Shown here one piece after another: positions 48,543 to 57,960 of a stretch of 64,000 nt of DNA. Each line of letters opens with the position of its first letter. Position 1 is the stretch's first letter. The stretch comes from Paenibacillus protaetiae (GTDB lineage: Bacteria; Bacillota; Bacilli; Paenibacillales; Paenibacillaceae), in contig NZ_CP035492.1 in the NCBI RefSeq assembly GCF_004135365.1, positions 3,344,001 to 3,408,000 on the forward strand, in the 5' to 3' direction. The position numbers and the translations under genes were made by a program. The notes beneath the pieces were generated by a model. That model worked only from the letters and a program-made list of their open reading frames with translations. It ran no database searches and was not told the origin of the DNA.

Positions 48543-48863
48543 ATGCAGCCTTTTACAGAGCGGGTTATTGCGGTAATCCGCAGCATTCCCGAAGGGAAAG
48601 TGATGACCTACGGGCAGGTTGCGGCAGCAGCCGGAAGCCCGCGGGGAGCAAGGCAGGTGGTCCGCATCTTGCATGCCATGAGCGCTGCCCATAAGCTGCC
48701 ATGGCATCGCGTTGTGAATGCCAAAGGCCATATTGCCGTGATGGACGACGAGTCGCGCATGCTGCAGATGTTGTACTTGAACGGTGAAGGCGTTGAAGTA
48801 AGCGATGGCGGCAGCATTGACCTGGAGACGTACCGGCATAAGCCGGCAGCGGAAGAGCTATAG
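48543..48863 (+). CDS. Alkyltransferase-like protein (ATL)
   Basis: The 106-residue protein is the DNA-binding domain of the O6-alkylguanine transferase family with Trp54 in place of the acceptor Cys (KLPWHRVVNA where true enzymes read PCHRV). Such ATL proteins bind O6-alkylguanine without transferring the alkyl group and hand the lesion to nucleotide excision repair. PEGKVMTYGQVAAAAGSPRGARQV is the helix-turn-helix with the Arg finger. It follows the HxlR gene by 28 bases and may be co-transcribed. Confidence 0.93.
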   Translation: MQPFTERVIAVIRSIPEGKVMTYGQVAAAAGSPRGARQVVRILHAMSAAHKLPWHRVVNAKGHIAVMDDESRMLQMLYLNGEGVEVSDGGSIDLETYRHKPAAEEL

Positions 48864-48997
48864 CCCCGGCAGCGGGCGTGTCGACTGTGCCGGAGCGGGC
48901 CTAGGAAATGACGGATTATTTCTTCAACGAGGCTGATACAATGTTGACTCTTACGTTTCGTGATCCTTTACAGTAGTGGATGAAAGGGGGAGATGAG

Positions 48998-49744
48998 ATG
49001 GCGATGAAAGTGAAAGAAGTGGCGGAGCTGGCCGGAATCAGCGTTCGTACGCTGCACCATTATGATGCGATTGGGCTGCTGGTGCCGGACGAAGTTACGG
49101 AGGCAGGGTACCGGCTTTATTCGGAACGCAATTTAGAGCTGCTGCAGCAAATATTGTTTTTTAAGGCGCTGGATTTTCCGCTGAAGCAAATTAAAGAAAT
49201 CGTCAGCCACCCCTCTTTCGACCGGCAGGAGGCGCTTCAGCTGCACCGCAGCATATTGCTGGAGAAGCGGAACCGACTCGACCGGATGCTGGCCGTCATT
49301 GATAAAACGATGAAACAGGCGAAAGGGGAACTCGAAATGACACAGGAAGAAAAATTCGCAGGCTTTGACTTCAGCCGCAGCCCGTATGAGCAGGAGGCGC
49401 GCCGGCGCTGGGGAGATGAAGCGGTTGAACGCTCGAAAGCGAAGCTCGGCAGCCTAACGAAAGAGGAACAATCCCGCCTTAGCGAAGGCGCAGGCGAGAT
49501 TTTCACGAGGCTGGCCGCACTCCGGGGAGGAGCGCCCGATGCGCCGGAAGCGCAAGCGGCAATTCACGAATGGTATTTGTTCATCAGCAAATTTGGCGTT
49601 TATCCGCCGGAAGCGGTCAGAGGGCTTGGCCAGATGTATGTGGATGATGTCCGGTTTACGCAAAATATCGACAAGCACGGCGAAGGCCTTGCCGCATTCA
49701 TGCGCGACGCCATGGCTGTTTATGCCGGCCGGATGCAGCCGTAG
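48998..49744 (+). CDS. MerR family regulator with TipAS-like antibiotic-binding domain
   Basis: The 248-residue protein has the MerR DNA-binding head (VKEVAELAGISVRTLHHYDAIGLLVPDE), a coiled-coil linker (about 80-118), and a C-terminal all-helical TipAS-like domain (about 120-248; AGEIFTRLAALR, MYVDDVRFTQNIDKHGEGLA). TipAS domains trap cyclic thiopeptides and other ligands. ATG 48998 follows AAAGGGGGAGATGAG. It lies beside an MFS gene (convergent), a plausible but unproven target. Confidence 0.92.
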   Translation: MAMKVKEVAELAGISVRTLHHYDAIGLLVPDEVTEAGYRLYSERNLELLQQILFFKALDFPLKQIKEIVSHPSFDRQEALQLHRSILLEKRNRLDRMLAVIDKTMKQAKGELEMTQEEKFAGFDFSRSPYEQEARRRWGDEAVERSKAKLGSLTKEEQSRLSEGAGEIFTRLAALRGGAPDAPEAQAAIHEWYLFISKFGVYPPEAVRGLGQMYVDDVRFTQNIDKHGEGLAAFMRDAMAVYAGRMQP

Positions 49745-49775
49745 CTTTGGCTGTGGACCTCCCAAGCTTCTATCT

Positions 49776-51026
49776 CTATCGCGCTGCGCGCCATAAGGCG
49801 CTGAAGCGGCAGCCCGCAAATACGAGCGTATTGATAGCCGCTGCCGCGATAAATACAAGGGACGGCTCCGCCAGCTGGGAGATCCAGCCGGCACCGTATA
49901 TGGCCAGCGGCATGGCGAGCTTGAACAAGGAGCCGGTAATGCCGCTGATGCGGCCGATCAGCCGGTGCGGAGTAGATTCCTGGCGGAATGTCCAGATGGA
50001 TACGTTGCTGATCATCTCAAACAGCCCGTTTATAAACAGGCTGCAGCCTAACATAAAGCCGGAGCGGGAGAACGCCATCAGCCCATAAGAGGCGGCGACC
50101 AGCAGCGCCGAAACCGTCACAAGCATGCCGACGCGGAACCTGCTTCTGAGGCGGCTGACCAGCAGGCTTCCGAGCAGCCCGCCGGCTCCCGCCGCTGCCA
50201 TCGCGATGCCAAGCGAGGCGTTGTTCAGCTGGAGCGAGTCTTTGGCGTAAAAGACGACCGTCGTGTCGGCCATGCCGGAAGCCGCGTTTAAGAATAGGAC
50301 CGCTATCGTCATTTGCCATAATACGCGGTTGCTCCAAAGCTCGATCCAGCCTTCCTTCAGTTCCCGCCAAAATCCGTCCTGCCTCCGGCGGGACGGATTT
50401 TGTTCTTCTGAACGCAAAAACAGCAGCAGCACAAACGATAATGTGAGTAAACCCGCTGTTATGACCAGCGCGTCCTCCATCCGGGGCAGCATAAGCAATA
50501 AGCCGGTCAGCACAGGGCCGGCAATTCCGGCCAGCGTCGACACAAAATTAAACGAGGCGTTAGCGGGCAGCAGCAGCTCTTCCGGCAAGGCGTGCTTGAC
50601 CATCCCGACCCGGGCGTTGTTTGCGGCATATCCGAACAGCATCAGCAAAAAACCGCCGGCGTACAGTGCCGGCATCGGCGGATGCCCTCCGGCTATGCAA
50701 GCGTACAATGCGCACAGGACCGCTGCCTGGAGAGCGGTCATCCACAAAGACCATATTTTTTTGCGCACGCGGTCAACGATTACCCCGATAAACATGGCGA
50801 ACAGCAAATTGGGCAAAAACTCAATGCCGCGCATCGCGGCCATGTTGACGGAAGAATGGGTCAGGCTATAAAGGATAAGCGGCAAAGCCAACTCGTAAAT
50901 TTTGCTGCCGAATGCAAGAATGCCCCCGGTTGCCAGCAGGATCAGAAATCCGGAATGCCTCCAAAGCGGCTGCTCCGTCGCAGCCGCCGCCGGCATGGGC
51001 GTGCCGGGCTTAATTGCAGTTTTCAT
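49776..51026 (-). CDS. MFS transporter, EntS/MFS_3-like
   Basis: The 416-residue transporter starts at ATG 51026 behind AGAGGAGACAGCT; the upstream open extension overlaps the SgrR promoter and is rejected. Typical features are GSKIYELALPLILYSL in helix 1, FIGVIVDRVRKKIWSLW (motif A), ANNARVGMVKHALPEELLLPANA, and GLFEMISNVSIWTFRQESTP. The group exports siderophores and macrolides. It is divergent from the SgrR-like regulator, 154 bases away, recalling the SgrR-SetA sugar-stress pair of enterobacteria. Confidence 0.88.
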   Translation of the reverse strand: MKTAIKPGTPMPAAAATEQPLWRHSGFLILLATGGILAFGSKIYELALPLILYSLTHSSVNMAAMRGIEFLPNLLFAMFIGVIVDRVRKKIWSLWMTALQAAVLCALYACIAGGHPPMPALYAGGFLLMLFGYAANNARVGMVKHALPEELLLPANASFNFVSTLAGIAGPVLTGLLLMLPRMEDALVITAGLLTLSFVLLLFLRSEEQNPSRRRQDGFWRELKEGWIELWSNRVLWQMTIAVLFLNAASGMADTTVVFYAKDSLQLNNASLGIAMAAAGAGGLLGSLLVSRLRSRFRVGMLVTVSALLVAASYGLMAFSRSGFMLGCSLFINGLFEMISNVSIWTFRQESTPHRLIGRISGITGSLFKLAMPLAIYGAGWISQLAEPSLVFIAAAAINTLVFAGCRFSALWRAAR

Positions 51027-51180
51027 AGCTGTCTCCTCTTTCCGAATCAGGGATGATGCCATTATAATTTTGTAAAAGAAGAACAAAAAGAGAAAGAATA
51101 CAGCGGCTGCATTTCGCCTTTTCAGGAGAAGCGGCAGGCTAGCCGGCTTACCGGTTTGCGCAAAGAAGGTGGAGAATTGC

Positions 51181-52968
51181 ATGAAAGCTATTGCCTATTA
51201 TGAAAGGCTGCTTAATCATTATGCTGAAATGCCGGACAACGAGCCTTTTGACGCGCCGATTGAGGCTGTTGCCGGCGTGCTGGCATGTACGCGCAGAAAT
51301 GCGCAGCTGGTGCTCAGACGGCTTGCGGATGAAGGCTATATCCGCTGGCTGCCCGGGCGGGGGCGCGGCCGCCAGTCCCGGCTTGTGCTGCTGCTGACCC
51401 GGCGGGAGCTTGCCCTCCGCAAAGCGCGCCTCCTTGTGGAACGGGAGCATATCCAGGAAGCTTGGCAGTTGATCAGCGCCTTGCAGGAAGAGGCGGGTAT
51501 TGCCGGAGATGAAGCGGCCGCATGGGTGAGCGGACAGTTTGGCTTAAAGCGGAGCCAAGAGGAACGGGATGTGCTGCGTTTCCCCTTTTACCGCCCGGTG
51601 CCGCTGCTCGACCCTGCTTATGTGACGCGCCGGACAGAAGCCCATTGGCTTAAGCAGATCATGAACACGCTTGTTGATTACTCGCGAAAAGATAAAGCCG
51701 TTATGCCGCAGCTGGCGCATCATTGGGAGGCGGATGCTTCCTTTCAGGAATGGACGTTTTTTCTGCGCAAAGGCGTTTACTTTCACGACGGCCGATTGTT
51801 CACCCCTGATGATGTGGTTTATACCTTTGAGCGGGTGCTTCAGCACTCGCCTTCCGACTGGATGAAACAGCTGATTAAAGATGTACAGCCAGCAGGCAAG
51901 CATCGCATTAAGTTCCAGCTCGCCGAGCCTGCGGCTGCATTTCCTAATCTGCTGTGCACGGAAAGGTTTTCGATTGTGCCGCAGGGGTGGGACGGCCGGG
52001 AAGCGGGCATGCCGGTAGGTACCGGGCCGTTTCGCATCGTCAAAAACAATGAGTCTATGCTTGCGCTGGAAGCGCACGAGCGTTATTTTGAAGGGCGCCC
52101 GCATCTGGACCGCATTGAGATGTGGGTTTGGCCGGATTATGAAGGACAGCCGGCGCCGGACGATATGCGCGGGAATGCGCATCTGCTGTATTCGGAAGGA
52201 CAGCTCAATCGGGGCGCCAGCGCAGGCGCGGTGCTTCAACAGCTGGAGCAGGGAGCGACCTATCTCTCGTTTAATTTGGCCAAGCCGGGTCCGCTTCAGG
52301 ACAGGAAGCTCCGTTTCGCTTTCCATTACGGGCTTGACCGGTTCCGTATGGTCGAGGAGCTGCAAGGCATCCGCGTTCTGCCGGCCTGCGGTTTCGTCCC
52401 GGAAAGTGAACGGGCCAGCGCGGCTTACGCCGCCAGTTTCAATCCGGACAAAGCGATGGCGCTGGTTAAGCAATCTGCTTATGCGGGCGAGCAGCTCCAG
52501 TTGTATACTTACTCGATGCGCAGCAATGAGGAGAACGCCGCTTGGCTGCAAGCCGAATGCGCCAAGCTTGGCATACGGCTGCAGGTCGTTGTGCTGCCGA
52601 TCGAGCAGCTGGCCGACCCGGCGGTCATCGCCCGGGCGGATCTGATCGTAGCCGGCGAAGTGCTGGGCGAGCAGCCGGATATTACGTTAATCGAAATGTA
52701 TCGCTCCGGCTGCGGCTACATTGCAAACCACCTTGATCCGCAGCATAAAGCTGCGGCTGAAGCGCAAATTGCGGCCTGTCTGCGCCAGCCGGACGATAAG
52801 GCGCGCCTTGCCCTTCTGCAGGAGCTGGAGGAGCAGCTGAAGCGCGATTGCTGCTTGCTGTTTCTCCACCATCATATGAATATTGTCGGCCATGACCGAA
52901 CGCTTGGCGGTATTTCGATTAACGCGTGGGGCAAAATTAATTACAAGGACGTATGGATTCACGGATAA
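51181..52968 (+). CDS. SgrR-like regulator, HTH + solute-binding domain
   Basis: The 595-residue protein starts at ATG 51181 behind AGAAGGTGGAGAATTGC. Residues 1-110 form the SgrR_N winged helix (EAVAGVLACTRRNAQLVLRRLADEG, WLPGRGRGRQSRLV), and the rest is a family-5 oligopeptide-binding domain (ALAHHW-like QLAHHWEADASFQEWTF; DDVVYTFERVL; VGTGPFRIVKN) without a signal peptide. Enterobacterial SgrR senses sugar-phosphate stress. The facing MFS gene is the obvious target. Confidence 0.9.
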   Translation: MKAIAYYERLLNHYAEMPDNEPFDAPIEAVAGVLACTRRNAQLVLRRLADEGYIRWLPGRGRGRQSRLVLLLTRRELALRKARLLVEREHIQEAWQLISALQEEAGIAGDEAAAWVSGQFGLKRSQEERDVLRFPFYRPVPLLDPAYVTRRTEAHWLKQIMNTLVDYSRKDKAVMPQLAHHWEADASFQEWTFFLRKGVYFHDGRLFTPDDVVYTFERVLQHSPSDWMKQLIKDVQPAGKHRIKFQLAEPAAAFPNLLCTERFSIVPQGWDGREAGMPVGTGPFRIVKNNESMLALEAHERYFEGRPHLDRIEMWVWPDYEGQPAPDDMRGNAHLLYSEGQLNRGASAGAVLQQLEQGATYLSFNLAKPGPLQDRKLRFAFHYGLDRFRMVEELQGIRVLPACGFVPESERASAAYAASFNPDKAMALVKQSAYAGEQLQLYTYSMRSNEENAAWLQAECAKLGIRLQVVVLPIEQLADPAVIARADLIVAGEVLGEQPDITLIEMYRSGCGYIANHLDPQHKAAAEAQIAACLRQPDDKARLALLQELEEQLKRDCCLLFLHHHMNIVGHDRTLGGISINAWGKINYKDVWIHG

Positions 52969-53043
52969 AACGGCTGCAGCGGGTTTGGGGCTAAGCATCT
53001 GGGCACACGAATCGCAGAGCAAACGGGCGGAGAGGTGAGGCTT

Positions 53044-53796
53044 ATGTTCCGGCAAAGCAATTGGGAGCGGTATAAGCCTGCAATGCTGGGTTTGCCGGCC
53101 AATCGGGAGCTGACCAGGGAAGATCTGATGGCCGAACCGTATTTGATGGGGCGGCACGGCAAGCTGAGCATGTATTTTGCACCGCATAACGAGCTGGTGA
53201 ACGAGCATGCCGAGCTTGTCATTGTTGGCATTACGCCGGGCTGGACGCAGATGCGAATCGCCTTTGAAACGGCGGTGCAAAGGTTCCGGCGCGGCGAAAG
53301 CGATGAACAGATTGCCGCAGCAGCCAAACATCAGGCCCGGTTTGCGGGGGCAATGAGACGGAATTTATATGCAATGCTGCACGAATTGGGCATTCCCGGC
53401 TTATTTGGGCTGGCCGATCCGGAGCAGCTGTTTGAAGCGCATGCGGAGCTGCTTCATACCACATCGCTGCTGCGGTATCCGGTATTTTACGGCGGACGCA
53501 ATTATTCGGGTTCTCAGCCGAAGCTGACGAACGAATCATGGCTGCTGGATGCAGCCTTCCGCTACACATTGGAGGATCTGCAAGCGCTGAAGCAGCCGCT
53601 TATTATCCCGCTGGGGAAGAGGGTCGAATCGGTGCTTGAGCTGTTTATCCAGCATGGAGTCATAAACGCCGGCCAGCTGCTGAAGGGATTTCCCCATCCG
53701 TCCGGAGCAAATGGACACCGGCAGCGGCAGTTCGGCGAGCAGGCGGAACGGATGCGCCGCATTATGCTACAATGGCATGTAAACAGAGCCAGATAG
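53044..53796 (+). CDS. Uracil-DNA glycosylase-superfamily-like protein
   Basis: The 250-residue protein is not a standard DNA glycosylase but carries signs of the fold: motif 1-like GITPGWTQ (62-69) after a hydrophobic strand, and the motif 2-like HPSGANGHR (218-226) near the C-terminus, preceded by LIIPLGKRVESVLE. Catalytic Asp or Asn of common families is replaced by Thr/Trp around GITPG. ATG 53044 follows GGAGAGGTGAGGCTT. It is followed by a small acidic protein 13 bases later. Activity is uncertain. Confidence 0.65.
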   Translation: MFRQSNWERYKPAMLGLPANRELTREDLMAEPYLMGRHGKLSMYFAPHNELVNEHAELVIVGITPGWTQMRIAFETAVQRFRRGESDEQIAAAAKHQARFAGAMRRNLYAMLHELGIPGLFGLADPEQLFEAHAELLHTTSLLRYPVFYGGRNYSGSQPKLTNESWLLDAAFRYTLEDLQALKQPLIIPLGKRVESVLELFIQHGVINAGQLLKGFPHPSGANGHRQRQFGEQAERMRRIMLQWHVNRAR

Positions 53797-53809
53797 GAGA
53801 TGCAAGAGC

Positions 53810-54088
53810 ATGAGCGAGGAATGGAACGAGCAGGAACTGATGGATTATATTAAGAAGGAGACGGAGCTGGCGGAAGCTGCCATTCGTCTTGTGCTGAAAC
53901 ATGAGCAGGCTTTCATGGGCAAGGCGAAGGAAAATGCCCACGGTGAAGTGGAGATCGACAGCGATGAGCTGGTTGATTATATTATGAGCCGTTCTGATGT
54001 CAAGCTGAATGAGCTGGAAGTGGAATCGGTATTGGATGCGGAAATGGACTTTTTTATGGACAAAGGCATGGCCGGTTACATCGACTAG
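53810..54088 (+). CDS. Small acidic conserved-looking protein
   Basis: The 92-residue protein is strongly acidic and helical (ELMDYIKKETELAEAAIRLV; VKLNELEVESVLDAEMDFFM). AGGAGATGCAAGAGC precedes the ATG, and a terminator follows. I do not recognise the family. It is co-transcribed with the glycosylase-like gene upstream and might be its partner. Confidence 0.75.
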   Translation: MSEEWNEQELMDYIKKETELAEAAIRLVLKHEQAFMGKAKENAHGEVEIDSDELVDYIMSRSDVKLNELEVESVLDAEMDFFMDKGMAGYID

Positions 54089-54111
54089 GTCATGAAGGCG
54101 GCGGCTTTCGG

Positions 54112-54156
54112 CGGCCGGGTCTTTGCTGGCTGCAGCGGAGACCCGGCCGTTTTTAT
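54112..54156 (+). terminator. Terminator
   Basis: CGGCCGGGTCT (54112-54122) pairs with AGACCCGGCCG (54139-54149), followed by TTTTTATT. Confidence 0.88.
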
Positions 54157-54854
54157 TGCTGGCTTTTTATAAGTTTGGATATTTATGGAATATGGGATGC
54201 AACTGTGAGGAAGAGAAGGTCATCCAATCAGGAAAATAAATGTAAATTTTATCCATCATTATTTGGATGAAAATGACAAAAGGAAAATTGCTCCCTCACT
54301 TCTTTCAACGGTATAATGCGGGTTCACGGGCCAAAAATCGACCTCATATTACCAAAAATCCAAAAATTCCATGTTTCTCTGCTCCATTACTTGTCGGAGC
54401 GGCTGTTATTTTAGCGGTCTTTAGCGTGCTGAGTTCGCTTGGGCCGGCGCTGCAGCGGCGAGCGGGCAAGAGGGCGGAGGGCGAGCGGTGCGCGGGCGGG
54501 AAGGGCGGAAAGAGAATGAGCAGGCTGCCGGCATACACAGGAAGTTGCGCCGGAAGCCGATTCGGGCGTAAGTTGTGTCCCGCAAACAATAAGCGGTCGC
54601 TGCAAGGAAGCGATCCGGTTATTTGTATGCCTGTCAGTGATTCGACAAAAAAGTTGATTATATGCAAAAAACAATTAAGAAAATCGCGTACGCAGCAGGT
54701 ATTTGTCGGCTTATGTTGATTTTATGAAAGCTGCTATTTTATGCGGATAATAAGAAAGGTTTGAAGCATTGGTTTAAGAGCGGCAGCAGATTTTCAGGAA
54801 GGTTGAAATCCATTAAAAGTATACCGAATAAAGGAAGAGAGGGCGTGTGCTTAT
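54157..54854. other. Gene-free stretch of about 700 bases
   Basis: I find no convincing gene. A 150-codon plus-strand frame (54267-54719) has low-complexity composition (GKRAEGERCAGGKGGKRM) and no ribosome site. The region mixes AT-rich segments (54170-54300, 54650-54850) with a GC-rich block (54440-54540). The AT-rich end probably holds the promoter of the quinone oxidoreductase. Confidence 0.5.
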
Positions 54855-55823
54855 ATGAAAGCTTTAGTGTTTAACAACTTTGGAGGTCCGGACGTTCTTC
54901 ATATAGAGGAGCTGCCGGACCCGCAGCCGGGGCTTGGGGAAGTGACGGTTCGCATAAAGGCGGCAGGCCTTAATTTTGCAGATGTATACCGCAGACAGGG
55001 GCGGTACCATTTGGCCGGAAATGCGCCCTATATATTAGGATATGAAGGAGCGGGCATTGTCGAGCGGGTTGGTCCGGGCGTCCATGGCATCCGGGAGGGA
55101 GACCGCGTGGCCTTTGCGGATGTCCCGTTCGCGAATGCGGAACTGGCAATTGTTGCTGCGGAACGGGTTATTCCGCTGCCCGAGGATATCGTGTTTGAGC
55201 AGGCTGCTGCCTTGCTTTTGCAAGGGCTGACTGCTCATTATTTGGTCAATGACAGCTATCCGGTCAGGCAGGGCAGCGATGTGCTAGTTCATGCTGCGGC
55301 AGGCGGGGTTGGCCAACTGCTTGTCCAGCTTGCCAAGCACAAAGGCGCACGCGTGCTTGGCATGACATCCAGCGAGGCCAAGCGGGAAGCGGCGCTGCAA
55401 GCCGGCGCCGACAAGGTGCTGCTGTACGATGCGGACTGGGTGCGCGAAGCGGCGGAATGGTCGAAGGAAGGCGGCGGGGTAGACGTTGCGTACGATTCTG
55501 TCGGATCAACGCTGATGGACAGCTTTGCAGCGGTCCGGCTGAGAGGGGCGGTTGTATTTTACGGCATGTCCGGCGGCGACCCTGCGCCGGTAGATCCGCG
55601 CATGCTGATGGATACGTCCAAAACGCTGACCGGCGGCGATTTGTGGAATCACGTCACCACGCGTGAAGAGCGCATCCGCCGCTCGAACGAGCTGTTTGCG
55701 TTATTGCGGGAGGGGCGCCTTCGCCTTGGCGAAGTGCGTACGTTTGCGCTTCATGAAGGGGCTGAAGCGCACCGGCTGCTGGAAAGTCGCAAACATGCAG
55801 GCAAAATCGTGCTGCTGCCATAA
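54855..55823 (+). CDS. Zinc-free quinone oxidoreductase (MDR superfamily)
   Basis: The 322-residue protein matches quinone oxidoreductase (QOR): the GroES-like N-terminal half has AAGLNFADVYRRQGRY and LGYEGAGIVERVG; the nucleotide fold has HAAAGGVGQLLVQLAKHKGARV. No zinc ligands are present. It reduces quinones or enones with NADPH. ATG 54855 follows AAGGAAGAGAGGGCGTGTGCTTAT. It is transcribed alone. Confidence 0.93.
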   Translation: MKALVFNNFGGPDVLHIEELPDPQPGLGEVTVRIKAAGLNFADVYRRQGRYHLAGNAPYILGYEGAGIVERVGPGVHGIREGDRVAFADVPFANAELAIVAAERVIPLPEDIVFEQAAALLLQGLTAHYLVNDSYPVRQGSDVLVHAAAGGVGQLLVQLAKHKGARVLGMTSSEAKREAALQAGADKVLLYDADWVREAAEWSKEGGGVDVAYDSVGSTLMDSFAAVRLRGAVVFYGMSGGDPAPVDPRMLMDTSKTLTGGDLWNHVTTREERIRRSNELFALLREGRLRLGEVRTFALHEGAEAHRLLESRKHAGKIVLLP

Positions 55824-55993
55824 GGACGGCACCTCCAAAAGGGGCCGTCGGCACCGGCCGCGCAGCAGCTTTTCCGTCCTTCCCGAAAGGCTGTAATCCC
55901 GCCATTGAGGCGGGGGCTGATTTGTTATATGATGAAAGCTGCATGAAAAGGGCAGTTTTATTTATGACTATTTCAAACTAAGTGAGGGAAATC

Positions 55994-57016
55994 ATGTATC
56001 CTAGAGACTTATCTTATACAATGCCGCCGGAATGGGCGAAGCATTCGCGTTCGCTTATTTCGTGGCCGGTACAAGCTTCGATGGTTTACCCGGACAATTA
56101 TGAAACGGTATGCCGCGGCTACGAAGCGACTATTCGCGCGATGGCTGAATTCGAGCCGGTAGCGGTTGTCGCGAATGCGGCCGACCGGGAGCATGTGTCG
56201 GCGCTGTTTGCGGACAACAACCGAATCGAAGTGCTGGCGATTGAGCATAACGATGCATGGCTGCGCGACAACGGTCCGACCTTTGTTGTGAACAGCGAGG
56301 GCGATGTCGCCGGCATCAATTGGAAGTTTAACGCCTGGGGCGGCAAATATTCGCCATGGGATTTGGACGATGCGGTAGCCCCGCAAATATTGGCCCACTA
56401 CGGCAAACGCCAATTTGACGCACCGCTTGTAATGGAAGGCGGTTCGCTCCATGTCGATGGCGAAGGCACGCTGCTGACAACCGAGGAATGCCTGCTCAAT
56501 CCGAACCGCAATCCGGATTTGACCCGCGAGCAAATTGAAGAGCTGTTGAAGCAATACCTTCATATAGATAAAGTGATTTGGCTGAACCTGGGCTTAAGCG
56601 GCGATGAAACGGACGGCCATGTCGATAATGTCGCCTGTTTTGCGGCGCCGGGCAAGGTCATTATGCAGGTATGCAGCGACCCGTCTGACGACAACTATGC
56701 GATTACGCAGGAGAACTTGCGCCGGTTAAGCGAAGCGACCGATGCGAAAGGGCGCAAAATCGAAGTGATAGCGATCGAGCAGCCGCCGTACCGCAGCTAT
56801 GAAGGCAGCCGCTTGACGCTCAGCTATTTGAACTTTTATTTCGTAAACGGCGGGATCATCCTGCCGGTATTCGGCGGCGATGCGGAGGAGACCGACCGCA
56901 AGGCGGTTCAGGCGCTGCAGCAGGCGTTCCCGGACCGCCAAATCCGTACGGTAGACGGAATGGCGGTTATTCCGGAGGGCGGCAACGTCCACTGCACGAC
57001 CCAGCAAATGCCTTAA
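55994..57016 (+). CDS. aguA: Agmatine deiminase
   Basis: The 340-residue guanidino-hydrolase converts agmatine to N-carbamoylputrescine and ammonia. Hallmarks are NDAWLRDNGPTFV, WKFNAWGGKY, the active-site DETDGHVDN, and nucleophile Cys334 in GGNVHCTTQQ. ATG 55994 follows GTGAGGGAAATC; the GTG at 55982 is less likely. It is followed after 27 bases by aguB, giving the two-step agmatine-to-putrescine route. Confidence 0.95.
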   Translation: MYPRDLSYTMPPEWAKHSRSLISWPVQASMVYPDNYETVCRGYEATIRAMAEFEPVAVVANAADREHVSALFADNNRIEVLAIEHNDAWLRDNGPTFVVNSEGDVAGINWKFNAWGGKYSPWDLDDAVAPQILAHYGKRQFDAPLVMEGGSLHVDGEGTLLTTEECLLNPNRNPDLTREQIEELLKQYLHIDKVIWLNLGLSGDETDGHVDNVACFAAPGKVIMQVCSDPSDDNYAITQENLRRLSEATDAKGRKIEVIAIEQPPYRSYEGSRLTLSYLNFYFVNGGIILPVFGGDAEETDRKAVQALQQAFPDRQIRTVDGMAVIPEGGNVHCTTQQMP

Positions 57017-57043
57017 TCGGAATAGGTTAAAGGAGGACTTACA

Positions 57044-57924
57044 GTGAGACTTGTTAAAGTGGCGGCTACGCAAATGAGCTGCTCGTGGAATATCGAAGAC
57101 AACATCCGCAAAGCGGACCGGCTCGTTCGCCAGGCGGCGGCGGACGGCGCGCAAATTATTTTGCTGCAGGAGCTGTTTGAAACGCCTTATTTTTGCCAGA
57201 AAGAAAAAGCCGACTATTATCAGTACGCAACGGAGCTTGCCGATAATAAAGCGGTCAATCATTTCAAACAGCTGGCCAAAGAGCTGAAGGTCGTATTGCC
57301 GATCAGCTTTTATGAGAAAAAAAATTACGCCCGCTACAATTCGCTGGCTGTCATTGACGCCGACGGCGAGGTGTTGGGCTTGTACCGGAAAAGCCATATT
57401 CCCGACGGCCCAGGCTATGAAGAGAAGTTTTATTTCAATCCCGGCGATACCGGCTTCCAGGTGTGGAACACGCGTTACGGCAAAATCGGCGTAGGCGTAT
57501 GCTGGGACCAGTGGTACCCGGAAGCGGCGCGCGCCATGGCGCTGATGGGCGCAGAGCTGCTGTTTTATCCGACGGCGATCGGCTCGGAGCCGCAGGACAG
57601 CAGCATTGATTCGAAAGATCATTGGCAGGCGTGCATGCTTGGGCATGCAGGCTGTAACCTGATCCCGGTCATTGCCTCTAACCGGATTGGCTCGGAATCG
57701 GACGATGAGCTGAGCATCGGCTTCTACGGCTCGTCCTTTATTGCCGGTCCGCAAGGCAACAAAATCGTCGAAGCTAGCCGCACGGACGAGCAAGTCATTG
57801 TGGCGGAATTTGACCTGGACCTGCTGGAAAACCAGCGGCTTGAATGGGGATCTTCCGCGACCGCCGCCCGGACCTGTACGACATTATCGGCACGTATGAC
57901 GGTTCAACCCGCTTTAAGAAGTAG
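57044..57924 (+). pseudogene. aguB: N-carbamoylputrescine amidase, frameshifted near its end
   Basis: This nitrilase-superfamily gene has the E-K-C triad Glu43 (LLQELFETPYF), Lys116 (YRKSHIPDG) and Cys153 (GVCWDQWYPE). GTG 57044 follows AAAGGAGGACTTACA. At the GGGG run 57846-57849 the frame slips: as read, it continues with alien residues to 58000, but one added G restores RLEWGIFRDRRPDLYDIIGT and the normal ending STRFKK at TAG 57924 (293 residues). The final 25 residues of family members help close the active site, so the slip, if real, would be damaging. It may be a sequencing error. Confidence 0.9.
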
Positions 57925-57960
57925 ACGGCTGGCAGGGGGCTGCGGCGCGCCTCGATTTGC

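Noticed and set aside
54267-54719. A 150-codon plus-strand frame in the gap before the quinone oxidoreductase
   Set aside because: Low-complexity basic composition, no ribosome site and no family resemblance.
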